Shown here one piece after another: positions 1 through 24,300 of a stretch of DNA of 64,000 nucleotides. The notes beneath the pieces were generated by a model. That model was not told the origin of the DNA, did not search any database, and was given only the letters and a program-made list of their open reading frames with translations. How positions within the stretch are numbered: position 1 is the first letter of the stretch; each line of letters opens with the position of its first letter. Source of the DNA: Actinostola sp. cb2023 (Eukaryota; Cnidaria; Anthozoa; Actiniaria; Actinostolidae); NCBI GenBank assembly GCA_033675265.1, contig JAUJYZ010001358.1:204501-268500 (forward strand), in the 5' to 3' direction. The translations under genes were made by a program, and so were the position numbers.

Positions 1-171
1 TAAACGCTTTGTAGATTAGGCGGTTGCTTACAGGAGGTGGTCACAGGCCTAAGCGCAGAAACTCATAAGTGGGTTAGGAGTTAGGAGCTTCTGCTAAGGG
101 TTAATCATCATTTCTGGACCAGTTTCCAAATGCTGTTTTTGCATGGACCTTTTTTAAACTTCTCAGTTTAA

Positions 172-211
172 ATAATAATAAAAATAATAATAACTTAAAT
201 AATAAAAATAA

Positions 212-254
<43 letters not shown>

Positions 255-257
255 TAA
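172..257. repeat. (AAT)n simple repeat
   Basis: AAT/AAAT triplet tract with a few interruptions. It lies downstream of the minus-strand exon at 473-712, so it would fall in that gene's first intron. Apart from this tract I see nothing in 1-420. Confidence 0.85.
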
Positions 258-472
258 AACCCTTTAAAGGCCTGCAACCTGCACCTCCCATAAGCAACCA
301 CCATTTCTGACAACAACAGTCGTTGCTTACAAGAGGCTTGAATGCAAAGCAGCTTTGGCAAGATTAAAAACAATGAACCATTGGACCAGTTACAATGGTT
401 GGAAATATTTTGGCTCAGCTATCAGGGTGAATTTTCGGACTTTCTGTCGTACGTTGCCCGTTCTTCTCTCAC

Positions 473-712
473 CTGAGATCCTGAAAATCCATTCGTAAAG
501 ACTCCCTCTTCAATATTTATTGACATATCGTCCTCGTAGACTACAAAGTCGCTTGCATTTATATCTTGTTGTTGTACATTGTCATGATTCATCAGCTCAA
601 CAAGCTCATATTCTTCGTCGTCGTCGAGATCGTTAAGCGAACCTAAGCTCGATCCCAATGAACTGGCTGCAGATATGAACCCAGAGGGGATATTTAAGCT
701 TAGCTTGTTCAT
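473..712 (-). CDS. First coding exon of an unidentified acidic protein, gene runs off the left edge
   Basis: An ATG at 712-710 opens 80 codons that end in phase 0 at a strong splice donor (CTCAG|GTGAGA, exon end at 473). Reading on past the donor gives about 17 more codons and a stop, so the splice is the better model. The peptide starts MNKLSLNIPSGF, then has a serine/glycine stretch and an acidic block (LNDLDDDEEYELVELMN). The YELV within that block fits a LIR-type short linear motif, but such motifs are common by chance. No domain is recognised and the family is unknown. The gene is divergent from the F-box gene, with 565 bp between start codons. The next exon would lie outside the window. 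Support is the donor, the non-repetitive composition and the promoter-like spacing; an alternative is a random open stretch. Confidence 0.5.
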
Positions 713-742
713 ATTGGAAAATAAACTAATTATAAAGACCAA

Positions 743-1277
743 GGTAAATAATTATGTTGCTAATGCCCGCTTGATTGATCAGATGAATGTTAATTAACAC
801 AGGAAACCCAAGCTGACATTTTCGGTAGAATTTTATTTCACACGGGTTTATAAAACTGTTGAAAATTTGGAACTCGTTTTTTAATTTATTTACTCGTTTA
901 AAATTATGGTAAGAGTATCCTTTGTTTGTAATGGAGTCTATTTATTTTATTTATTAGCAAGATGTTTTTATATTTGTTCTGAAAATTACCGACTGCACAA
1001 ATTCATGGTCAGCGGATAAATTATAAATAATAGTATACCCAAAGGAAATTATTTTTTTTAGTTAAACGTCATAAGAAAATACATTCTGATTGGTTCATTT
1101 GAGAAAAAGATTACCATTGTCTCGTTTCGACCAATCAAATTAAACATTCAAAATATCTTATATAGGATTAATCCGAAGTACGTTGTTTTGCGGTCGTGGA
1201 CGGAAAATAATGTCTGGATTTTAGTCTATATTTGTAGTCATCTTCTCAATGATTACCAAACGATTTCGTTGGAAACC
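743..1277. promoter_or_regulatory. Putative bidirectional promoter and 5' UTRs
   Basis: This AT-rich spacer separates two divergent start codons. It contains two CCAAT boxes in opposite orientation (ATTGG at 1089-1093, CCAAT at 1131-1135) and a TATA-like CTTATATAGG at 1157-1166, about 115 bp upstream of the F-box ATG. The spacing and box positions fit a promoter for the plus-strand gene and possibly for both. Transcription starts cannot be placed from sequence. Confidence 0.5.
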
Positions 1278-14094
<12,817 letters not shown>

Positions 14095-14272
14095 AGTGGC
14101 TTCTTTGGATGTGTCATTCTATCATGAATTTTTTACTTCACTGGGAAAAATGCACACCCTTCAAACCTTGAACATTTTGTTGGAAATTCGTTGAAATTGA
14201 AGGGGTCCCTGCAAGAACAGTGCATGCGCTATATAAATGTCATATCATCATCTTTATCATCATCAATAGATA

Positions 14273-14352
14273 GACTGATTCCATAAGTTGCTTGGGTGAG
14301 CAAAAATCAGAATAGACAAAGAGCGAACAGACCGACTTATGGAATCAGTCTA
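14273..14352. repeat. Hairpin AGACTGATTCCATAAG, 80 bp
   Basis: TAGACTGATTCCATAAG at the left and CTTATGGAATCAGTCTA at the right form perfect 17-bp arms. It lies in the 3' flank of the F-box gene. The 5' side (14220-14270) has GCGCTATATAAATGTCAT followed by an ATC tract, resembling a retroposon tail. No AATAAA was found close after the stop. Confidence 0.75.
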
Positions 14353-14359
14353 CATCAAT

Positions 14360-15571
14360 AGAGTAAGTGACTTGTGATCAAAAAACAAATTCTCCTTTGA
14401 AATTCAAAGAATCTTGAGGAGAATTTAGATTTTGATCAGAGTAACCCTAACTGAAGGGGTTCATGAAAGAACAGTGTAAGTGACTTGTGATCAAAACCCA
14501 AATTCTCCTTTGAAATTCAAAGAATCCCGAGGAGAATTTATATTTTGATCAGAGTAACCCTAACTGAAGGAGTCCATGCAAGAACAGTGTAAGTGACTTG
14601 TGATCAAAAACCAAATTCTCCTTTGAAATTCAAAGAATCTCAAGGAGAATTTATATTTTGATCAGAGTAACCCTAACTGAAGGGGTCCATGAAAGAACAG
14701 TGTAAGTGACTTGTGATCAAAACCCAAATTCTCCTTTGAAATTCAAAGAATCCTGAGGAGAATTTATATTTTGATCAGAGTAACCCTAACTGAAGGAGTC
14801 CATGCAAGAACAGTGTAAGTGACTTGGATCAAAAACCAAATTCTCCTTTGAAATTCAAAGATCCTACAGGAGAATTTATATTTTGATCAGAGTAACCCTA
14901 ACTGAAGGAGTCCATGCAAGAACAGTGTAAGTGACTTGTGATCAAAACTCAACTTCTCCTTTGAAATTCAAAGAATCTCAAGGAGAATTTATATTTTGAT
15001 CAGAGTAACCCTAACTGAAGGAGTCCATGCAAGAACAGTGTAAGTGACTTGTGCTCAAAACCCAAATTCTTCTTTGAAATTCAAAGAATCCCGAGGAGAA
15101 TTTAGATTTTGATCAGAGGAACCCTAACTGAAGGGGTTCATGCAAGAACAGTGTAAGTGACTTGTGATTAAAAACCAAATTCTCCTTTGAAATTCAGAGA
15201 ATCCCGAGGAGAATTTATATTTTGATCAGAGTAACCCTAACTGAAGGAGTCCATGCAAGAACAGTGTAAGTGACTTGTGATCAAAACCCAAATTCTCCTT
15301 TGAAATTCAAAGAATCTCGAGGAGAATTTATATTTTGATCAGAGTAACCCCAACTGAAGGAGTCCATGCAAGAACAGTGTAAGGGACTTGTGATCAAAAC
15401 CCAAATTCTCCTTTGGAATTTAAAGAATCTCAAGGAGAATTTATATTTTGATCAGAGTAACCCTAACTGAAGTGGTTCATCACAGTGTAAGTGACTTGTG
15501 ATCAAAACCCAAATTCTTCTTTGAAATTCAAAGAATCCCAAGGAGAACTTAGATTTTGATCAGAGATCACT
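14360..15571 (+). repeat. 113-bp tandem repeat, about 11 copies, each unit a hairpin
   Basis: Each unit begins CAGTGTAAGTGACTTG. It then has TGATCAAAA-CCAAATTCTCCTT, a TTGAAATTCAAAG centre and AAGGAGAATTTA-TTTTGATCAG, which pair as an inverted repeat. Units differ by a few substitutions (GGGGTCC/GGAGTCC). A single diverged copy in the other orientation is at about 37745-37835. Confidence 0.92.
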
Positions 15572-15965
15572 TACGTTGAAGGATCTCTTCCATTGAATTC
15601 CTAATGAATGTCCAAAATCCTTGGGAACTAATTTCCCATGAATTTCCAAGGTTTGAAGAGCAGTTGTTTTCTACAGTGCTTACTTATCCATTTCCTTACT
15701 TGCAGTCTCCTTCTGTTCCAATACAAACTTCATTAAAGAAGTGATGATAATCTAGGCAATGATAATTGAAGCTTAATTTCTCCTTTTTGATGTGCGCTGG
15801 GAAAAAGGAAAATAATTTTGACAAAAGAAGGGAAGTGTTTTGTGGAAGAACGACTTTCTTTTTTTTTTTTGGAAGAAGAACTTTTGGAAAAAGTTGTCAT
15901 TGCTTGGTTGAAGCAAGAACGTTAGATAGCCAATGGGAAAATTGCTAAAATGGGAAATTACCATT
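15572..15965. other. No recognisable feature
   Basis: Unique-looking AT-rich sequence with a T10 run. No coding signal is visible. Confidence 0.5.
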
Positions 15966-16034
15966 CTTGTACCCAGACCCTTCTCAGCTTTCTAGCAAAA
16001 AATCGAAAGTTGAGAAGGGTCTGGGTACGAGAAT
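15966..16034. repeat. Hairpin GTACCCAGACCCTTCTCA
   Basis: TTGTACCCAGACCCTTCTCA pairs with TGAGAAGGGTCTGGGTACGA around a ~25-bp loop. Probably a small hairpin element. Confidence 0.75.
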
Positions 16035-16347
16035 GGGAAATTGCCTGACTGATGTGGGCGGTGGGGAGGGAGAGAATTCAGAAAGGGAGATAACTGACTG
16101 ACTTTATTCAATGTTGAATTGATTGTTTAATTTGCTCAGTTCAGTTCAGCATTTGGGACGAGAACAGTGTCATTAGTAGGGAGAACTGGGCACATTTTTC
16201 ATTTTTGAGAAATGAGAAGTGAGGGGAAGAGTGAAAGAGAGTGAAATGGGAATTGAAGGGGAAATTTGTTTAGGATTGGTGAACATTACATACTTCCAGT
16301 GTTAATTTAATACACGTAATATACAGCATAACTAACAATTATTATTA

Positions 16348-16585
16348 CCGTATTTGCCGGTGTATAAGTCGACCTTTTAACCTCTAAAATTTAGCTTGAA
16401 AAATCGCCCTGGACTTGTACACCGGGTATGAAAATCGATCTTTGATCACCATTGCAGATAAAATCAGAAATGACCTTAAACCCATTTAAATCAATAGCTT
16501 TGTTGGGATAAATGACACATAAATGACACCTCATTTTGGAGGGTCGACTTATACACCGAGTCGACTTATACACCGGCAAATACGG
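16348..16585. mobile_element. MITE with CCGTATTTGCCGGTGTATAA termini and TA target duplication
   Basis: Near-perfect inverted termini (CCGTATTTGCCGGTGTATAA, continuing GTCGAC) are flanked on both sides by TA. The size is 238 bp and it is noncoding. TA duplication fits Tc1/mariner- or related-superfamily mobilisation. Confidence 0.8.
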
Positions 16586-16594
16586 TACTTTATT

Positions 16595-17125
16595 AGAGCG
16601 CAGTCATATCTGTGAAACAAAAAAGTATTGTTTAATTGATAATAATAGAGTGATGGCACTTAACCCGTGAAACAGATATTAGCCATGTAGATATTAATAA
16701 ACAGTAATTCCATTGTTTTGTTTTGATTTGACTATTAGTCCACTAACTATTAGATTTTGTTTCACGGGTTAAGTGCCATCACTAATAATCATAAACTTTA
16801 TTAAAGTCCAGGCCCGTAGCCAGTATGAGGCGAGCCGAGGCAGTTGCCTCAGTAAAACATCGCTGATTATATTTATCTTCTAACTGAATTGACAAAAAAG
16901 GCTGACTGTCCACTATGTGCAGCTATAAAATTTTGGCTGCACTGATAAAAGTTCCTCGGGAGAGATTTTGGTCTGGCTACGGGACTGAAGTCTGTATTTA
17001 CTTATGGACAAGTAGGTGATATCATTGAACCAGAACATTCCTCATGGCCTCTATTATTGTTCTGATAGTTTCTATTTAGTACTAATTATTTTGGTTTGGT
17101 TTCATGGATATAATGACTGCGCTCT
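16595..17125. mobile_element. Composite: AGAGCGCAGTCAT-ended element carrying two nested hairpins
   Basis: AGAGCGCAGTCAT (16595-16607) is matched by ATGACTGCGCTCT (17113-17125). Inside lie a hairpin at 16649-16783 (AGTGATGGCACTTAACCCGT / ACGGGTTAAGTGCCATCACT) and another inverted pair at about 16809-16990 (GGCCCGTAGCCAG / CTGGCTACGGG). Confidence 0.65.
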
Positions 17126-17559
17126 ATTGAATCTTTTTGGTGTGAAACTACAATTATAACATTTAATGTTAAATTCTAACAGGTCAAATTGTTCATTACT
17201 GTACTGTGACATTAGAAAGTTTTTTAAATTAAGTTGATATGTAAATTATTTAATTAGGGTGTGAATAGGAGTTGTGGTATTTGCTACTGATAACTTGTTA
17301 ATACATTAAGTTATAAGAATAAAAAGTCTATTTTAAGCCTTCTTTAGCTTCAACGTTTATATATTCAAGAGTTCTTTGATGTGGGAACTATTGTTAGCCT
17401 AGATGATTACACCTTAATTTTCTTTCTTCCCACCCTCCCTTCATCTACATGTATATATATACTGGCCTCCTTTAATTCCTTATTCCTCCTGTTTTTTCTT
17501 CCTCTATTCCTGGAAAGAAAGAATCCTTTCCCACTTTTGCCCTCATTCTCGTTTCCTTT

Positions 17560-17765
17560 ATCCTTCTTTTCTTCCTTCCTCTTGGCCCTCCTTTCTTTCC
17601 TCCTTCCTTCCTTTCTTTCCTCCTTCCTTCCTTTCTTTCCTCCTTCCTTCCTTTCTTTCCTCCTTCCTTCCTTTCTTTCCTCCTTCCTTCCTTCCTTTCC
17701 TCCCACCCTACCTTCTTTTCTACTGTCCTCCTACCTTTCCTTGTTCCCTCCCTTTTTTCTTTCCT
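17560..17765. repeat. Polypyrimidine tract with a 20-bp tandem unit
   Basis: CTTTCTTTCCTCCTTCCTTC repeats about five times (17590-17695) inside a wider C/T tract. It could form triplex (H-DNA). The translated SFLPSFLS-type frame is an artefact. Confidence 0.9.
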
Positions 17766-18230
17766 CTATTCCTCCCTCCGATCCCTTCTGGGCTATCCTC
17801 CCTTCCGGTCGACACTCAGCTCTAACCGATCTCACACTGATAAATACCTTTTTTCATTTCTACATAGACCTTTGGGCTGCCTGTTTTGTATTTTTTGGGT
17901 TTCCTTGTTGGGTGGGGTGGGGTTTCGCTTGGGGTGATATGGGTACATTGCTGCAAAAAGTAAGTTCGCAGCCCCAAATTAAGAAACTTGTCCCGTAACC
18001 ATAGCAATAGAATACGTTCAAATAAGTTTTATACCAACCCTTCCCCCCAAGGGAAACAAACTCTAGAAACGTCCAGTCCAAACAACTCAATTATGTTAAG
18101 GCCTGGTTCATGAAGCCATCACTCACTCAAATCACGTTTAATTTTTGCATTCCCCACGATTCATTTCTATGGCATTGATATTTAGGCATAAGATTATAGT
18201 CAAGATGTTTGATGATTTAGTCCTAAAAAT

Positions 18231-18595
18231 ACTGACGTCAAGTGGTCACGTGACCTAGGCATGTGAAATTTCGTTTTTAAATATGCGGTCGCGAGTTTAA
18301 GATGTGCTGAAAAAGTTTTTATGCTACAACATTAAGGACAACTAATGAAAAAAGATAGCGTTTGGAAAACCTGTCCCATAGTTTTAGTTATCGAGAAAAT
18401 TGAGAAAACGTATTCTGGCTAAATGGTCACGTGTCCTATTTTCGTAAATATTTCTCTTAAGAGAAATCAGAGACAAGTTTTCCAAACGCAGTTGTGTAGA
18501 GTGCTAGCATTGTTTGTTTTTAAACTGTTCTTAAAACCGCGACCGCATTTTAAAGTAAATTTTCAAAGACTGTTGTCACGTGGTTAATCACGTGT
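18231..18595. mobile_element. Imperfect foldback element, ~365 bp
   Basis: Arms pair through GTCACGTG, ATGCGGTCGCGAGTTT / AAACCGCGACCGCAT and GCGTTTGGAAAACCTGTC / GACAAGTTTTCCAAACGC. Noncoding. Confidence 0.65.
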
Positions 18596-18639
18596 TCAGT
18601 TTTTTTGGTATTTTGTTGACTTCAATCAATTAAGGATGT

Positions 18640-19370
18640 CGAACTCTATGGCTGTGCTAAGTTTCGTAATGTTTGGTAAAAAGGAAGTGACATTATGATT
18701 TTTTACATTTTTTTCTCGTCAGTTTTTATTTTTTATTGAAAATATTTACTGAAAATGTCCAACATGCCTATAGCTGTACAAATTGTGTTATTCAACAATT
18801 AGTTTTTATGTGATGTGGCGGTTTACCGTGTACTCTGACAGGTCTATACTCAGCTGAGCGGCGAATCCATTATCTCAGAGCGTTACTACAGTTCAGTAGA
18901 CCGCTAAGATAAGATAGCTCCTCAGTTTCTTTATTGTTAAAGGAGAACTGTAGCCTAAATTTATCTTTCGATAAAAACAGAGAGAATGTTGTGTACATTC
19001 ATTTTCTGAAATAATTTTCAATTGTTTTAATTTTTATGGAGAAGAAACTTGAGTTTTAATTGTAAAAAGACATAATAATAGACGTCACCTATCCCAATGG
19101 AAAGTGCAGTCACAATGTAGAGTAACTTTATAAGTGCATTGTATTTTCTTGTACCCGAGAGAATGTTGTGAACGGATTTTAATATTCCCCATAAACGACG
19201 TCACAAACAAAAAGATCTGAGCCGACGGTAAAACGGCAAAATGGCGGTTGATATTCCATATTCAGCGTAAATTATGTTGATTTCTAAGAACGATTTACAA
19301 AAAATAATACTCAAGTAATGATAGTACAAGAGATATCTAACTTTCTTGAGAAAATAAATTTTGTCTTCAG
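18640..19370. other. No gene recognised
   Basis: AT-rich. Two GAGAATGTTGTG words (about 18981, 19160) and GACGTCAC-type words suggest a decayed element, but no clear boundaries are seen. Confidence 0.4.
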
Positions 19371-19372
19371 TT

Positions 19373-20122
19373 CCCCTAAAGGTGCGGTAATACGAGCAAC
19401 AAAATCGTGCAACTTGTCGCGCAACATTGTTGCATTGCAAGTTGCAGAGCAATGTTTCTCGTATTACCATCGTTCGCGCAACTTGTCGCGCAACAAATTA
19501 AATTTTCGGTGTTGCAGGTTGCAAAACTTTGTTGCTTTAAGTAGAAAGAGCTTCTACTTTGCGCAACAAAGTTTTGCAACCTGCAACACGAAAATGTGTT
19601 GCGCGACAAGTTGCGCGAACGGTGGTAATACGAGAAACATTGCTCTGCAACTTGCAACACAGGCAGCCCAACCATTGCTTTTGAGGCTACTAAATAATTC
19701 AAAAAATGATATTTGCGTCTTTTTTTGATGGGTTCCCTGTGGTAAAGCGCGCGCGCAATACATATGTTGGGTTCCCTGTGTTGAGTAATGTCCTATGTTG
19801 GGCTTCCTGTGTGCATCCCGCGCGTCCCGCAGTGCCCTGCCGCAGTGTATGTGTATATTGAAACAAGTTTGCTGCGGGCGCATCCCGCAGGACGCACACA
19901 GGAAGCCCAACATAGGACATTACTCAGCACAGGGAACCCAACATATTTATTGCGCGCGCGCGCGCTTTACCACAGGGAACCCATCAAGAAAAGACACAAA
20001 TATCATTTTTTGAATTATTTAGTAGCCTCAAAAGCAATGGTTGGGCTGCCTGTGCTTGCAACGCAACAATGTTGCGCGACAAGTTGCATGCACGATTTTG
20101 TTGCCCGTATTACTGCACCTTT
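19373..20122. mobile_element. GTAATACGAGCAACA foldback element interrupted by a second foldback
   Basis: The outer ends CTAAAGGTGCGGTAATACG and (reverse) CTAAAGGTGCAGTAATACG enclose a long hairpin built from GCAACTTGTCGCGCAAC words, centred near 19550. Its right arm is split at about 19656 by an inner element (19657-20057) with termini CACAGGCAGCCCAACCATTG. Direct repeats of CTTGCAA flank the inner element. Several ~70-160-codon open frames are palindrome artefacts. Confidence 0.85.
19657..20057. mobile_element. Inner foldback with CACAGGCAGCCC termini and CTTGCAA duplication
   Basis: Inverted arms of ~190 bp include TTTTGAGGCTACTAAATAATT, GATGGGTTCCCTGTGGTAAAG and TAATGTCCTATGTTGGGC. The 7-8 bp direct repeat flanking it is compatible with hAT-type insertion. 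A related end fragment is at about 38617-38690. Confidence 0.8.
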
Positions 20123-20412
20123 AGCTAATTTAGACATATTTGGGTTGTTTATTCACATAACGTCGTTTGCTTTATCCGGGAAGCCTGTGTTTTCCCTTAA
20201 AACTCCGTTCGTCCATCCCACAGTTATAGTAGGTGTTCCACAGCTGTCAATCAAAATGATTTGTCCTGGTAGATGATTGGCTACTTCATCTCGTCGATTT
20301 TGTTATCTCTCTTCTGATTGGCTGAAACCAAAATGCACGAGACTATTTGCACTCGAAGGGCTTCACACTTCGCGCCTTTGGCCTTTTGTGTGCAAGACGT
20401 TGAGCGGGCAAC

Positions 20413-21309
20413 ATGCAGGTAAGAAGGCTCTCTCAATTTGAACCAAAAATTTGCACAAAATTTAACCTTTCTTCTTTAATTTCCAGTTTTCAGAAAGTTC
20501 TACAACCGAACTCACTAATGGCTACTTCGAAGAGACATTTTCGAAGCGTAATTTTGTGAAAACTTTGTCGCAATTCAAGTCACATGGTGAGTTGTGAGAC
20601 AGCTGGCAAAGTCCACGAAAACTTCACTAAACAAGTGAGTTGAAGTCCGTGTTTGTTCATTTTCCTTCGAAAGATGCAATTCCTTATGAATTGAGGTAGT
20701 TATTGCCGGTTTAAAAGCGTATTTTGTGCAATATTTTTGTGTTGAACTGAATGGAACTGTGTTGGTGCCAAATTGCAACTCTGTCACTGCGTGAACGAGC
20801 GGCAGAAGTTGGCAAAAATACTCGTTAAAAACATGATTATTGGAGCTTTTCTAAGTTTATTTGCTTGTTTTATCTTTGCAGAAACATTTTTTCTGGTTTC
20901 AAAGACGGAAAAAACTCTACAGAAGACGTTTGGACAACATTTAGAAAGCTTTGCATTCTTGGTCAGTTCGAGTCGCTGCTTTGCTGATAGGCAAAGTTCA
21001 CTCAAAGGTACGTAATTTGAAAGCTTTGTTCGCTATTTATATTCCAAATCTTTCTCAAACCAACCACAGTTTCAGCATAAAAAGCTTTTTAATTGTAATT
21101 AAAAGAGATTTTCATTGAGGACTTTGCGCGACATTTTTCACTGTACTGAATTTCGCAATATTTTTCTTTTCTAAAAAAGTTTTATTTTGCATTCTTTATG
21201 AATGATATTTTAATTTAATAATATTGATAACATATTTTCTATTTTAAATAATATAGAATAACCAATTTTCTATATTTTTGCAGTCATGCGACTGTCGCCC
21301 AGTAAATGA
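20413..21309 (+). CDS. Hypothetical short spliced ORF (85 residues), low confidence
   Basis: Exons 20413-20418 (ATGCAG|GTAAGA), 20487-20586, 20882-21007 and 21284-21309 (TGA) have canonical GT-AG borders and consistent phases (0, 1, 1). The peptide begins MQFSESSTTELTNGYF and ends near VMRLSPSK. No domain, signal peptide or membrane segment is seen. Skipping exon 20882-21007 could instead link an ATG at the end of exon 20487-20586 (20584-20586) to the downstream exons in another frame (next entry). Treat as a transcript candidate only; it could be a noncoding RNA. Confidence 0.3.
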
Positions 21310-24300
21310 ATACAACAGCCAAGGTATAAAAACCCTTTGAAAACACATCAATAATTTTAGTATGTTTTTCAATTTTCTGAGCTAATAAAAAGTAATTTCT
21401 TTCGAAAAACGCTGGAATTTCTTACGCGTCAAAACTTTGACTTTATCGAATTAGGGAGGGGTGGTAGGATGGGGGGATGAAGGGGAACTGGAGAGTATTT
21501 TTTTCGCATTAATTATTTTCGGCTGAAAATTTCAAGTATTGAACGTTTATATGTGACAGTTTTGGAGAGGATGGGAGGGGTACGAGTGCATGTAAAGTAA
21601 TGCAGCAAAGTATATTGTGGTGAAATAACATTCTTTCTCATCTTTTTATCAGGACTTGGAATAACGTTTTTGAGGCGAAGAGTCTCGTTATATGACTTTG
21701 TAGCCCAGAAAACAGACGCAAAAACCAAGGTAAACGTCTTTAATACTAATTTTTTGCTTTATAAAAAGGTATTTTCAAGGAAATTATTTCCTTGTGGAAA
21801 TTAGAGGATGCAAGTGTTCTGAATGAATGGGAGGGAGGAACGAAAGGGAGGTCTAGGAAATGGGATAGAAATAGGATAAAAGACTAAAATATTTCAATTG
21901 CCCAAGAATTAATGCCGTATTTTTGCATGAAATTATACATTGTAGAGGGAAGTGGGTGCAATTTGTTTGAGTAAATGGATAGGAGCAACAAATGGGAGAA
22001 AGAAATGGAATAAAATATTTAAATGAACGAAAACATTCAGCTCAAATTAGTATGTAATTATTTATTAATTTCTTGTTTTATCACCATTTGTAAGAGCATT
22101 GAGATTTAATGTGAAGAAATAAATTATTATTACTATTATTATTATTTATTGCACATTTTGACTATCTGTCATTGTGTTGAATTATTAATTGCATGTCGAG
22201 GGGTAGTGCTTCCATAATTCGTATGTGGAAGGTGAAGTGAATGGGATGGGGTACAAAAAGTAGGCATCCTTCACGTTTTTGAAGTGGGAGGTGAGGAAAT
22301 GCATGGTGGAATGTAATCTGACAGAAACAATACAAGTATAAATCAATGCTACGTTTGCTGTGAATATACTGTATATTTTTGTGTGTCTTATTGACTAATT
22401 TATTTCTCATCTCCAGGACTTGGAATTGAGGCAAAAAGTCACGTTATATGACTTTGAAGCCGAGAAAATAGACAACAACCAAGGTGAGCATACACTTAAT
22501 TTGTGGTGGAAAGATGGAATGTAATTAAAGTTGCTGGAATGAATGGGCGAGAATATGAAAGGCAGGTTGAAGAAATGGGATAGGAAATGAAAGGTTGGGG
22601 AAATGGGATAGGAAATGACAGGTTGAAGAAATGGGATAAGAAATAAAAACCATGCCAAGGAAATGGGATAGGAAGTGTAAGAGGTTGAGGAAATGGGATA
22701 AAAAAATGAAAGGGAGGATGATGAAATGGGAAATGAAAGAGAGGTTGAGGAAATGGGATAGGAAATGGGATAGGAAATGAAATAAATGTCGAGGAAATGG
22801 GATAGGAAATAAAAGGGAAGTTGAGGAAATGGCATAGGAATGAAAGAGAGGTTGATGAAATGGGATAGGAAAAGAAAGGTTCAGGAAATGGGATAGGAAA
22901 TGAAAGGTTTGGAAAATGAGATAGGAAATGAAAGGGAGGTTGAGGGAATGGGATAGGAAATTAAATAAATGTCGAGGAAATGGGATTGGAACTGAAAGGT
23001 TGGGAAAATGGGAGAGGAAATGAAAGAGAGGTTGATGAAATGGGATAGGAAATAAAAGGGAGGTCGAGGGAATGGCATAAGAATGAAAGAGAGGTTGATG
23101 AAATGGGATAGGAAATGAAATACATTATACATGTCGAGGAAATGGGATAGGAAATAAAAGGGAGGTTGAGGGAATGGCATAGGAATGAAAGAGAGGTTAA
23201 TGAAATGGGATAGGAAAAGAAAGGTTCAGGGATAGGAAATGAAAGGTTTGGAAAATGAGATAGGAAATGAAAGAGGTTGATGAAATGGGATAGGAAATAA
23301 AAGGGAGGTTGAGGGAATGGCATAGGAATGAAAGAGAGGTTGATGAAATGGGATAGGAAAAGAAAGGTTCAGGAAATGGGATAGGAAATGAAAGGTTTGG
23401 AAAATGAGATAGGAAATGAAAGGGAGGTTGAGGGAATGGGATAGGAAATTAAATAAATGTCGAGGAAATGGGATTGGAACTGAAAGGTTGGGAAAATGGG
23501 AGAGGAAATGAAAGAGAGGTTGATGAAATGGGATAGGAAATAAAAGGGAGGTCGAGGGAATGGCATAAGAATGAAAGAGAGGTTGATGAAATGGGATAGG
23601 AAATGAAATACATTATACATGTCGAGGAAATGGGATAGGAAATAAAAGGGAGGTTGAGGGAATGGCATAGGAATGAAAGAGAGGTTAATGAAATGGGATA
23701 GGAAAAGAAAGGTTCAGGGATAGGAAATGAAAGGTTTGGAAAATGAGATAGGAAATGAAAGAGGTTGATGAAATGGGATAGGAAATAAAAGGGAGGTTGA
23801 GGGAATGGCATAGGAATGAAAGAGAGGTTGATGAAATGGGATAGGAAAAGAAAGGTTCAGGAAATGGGATATGAAAGGTTTGGGGAATGGGATAGGAAAT
23901 GACAGGTTAAGAAAATGGGATAGGAATTGAAAGGTTGGGGAATGGGATAGGAAATGACAGGTTGGGAAGATGGCATAGGAAATGAAAGGTTGAGGAATGG
24001 GATGGGAATTGAAAGGTTGGGGAATGGGATAGGAAATGAAAGGGAGGTTGAGGAAACAGGTTAGGAAATGAAAGGGAGGTTGAGGAAATGGGTTAGGAAA
24101 TGAAAGGGAGGTTGAGGGAATGGGATAGGAAATGAAATCAAGGTTGAGGAAATGGGATAGGAAATGAAAAGGAAGTTGACAAAATGGGATAGGAAATGAA
24201 AAGTTGAGGAAATGGGTTAGGAAATGAAAGGTTGGTTGAGGGAATGGCATAGGAAATGAGAGAAGTATATCTTGTTAATGTTACACCTGCTTTATGTCTG

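Noticed and set aside
17381..17998. 205-codon Phe/Leu/Pro/Ser frame
   Set aside because: Runs through the polypyrimidine repeat; hydrophobic bias is compositional.
19201..20276. Overlapping 70-160-codon frames on both strands
   Set aside because: They mirror each other because the locus is a nested palindrome.
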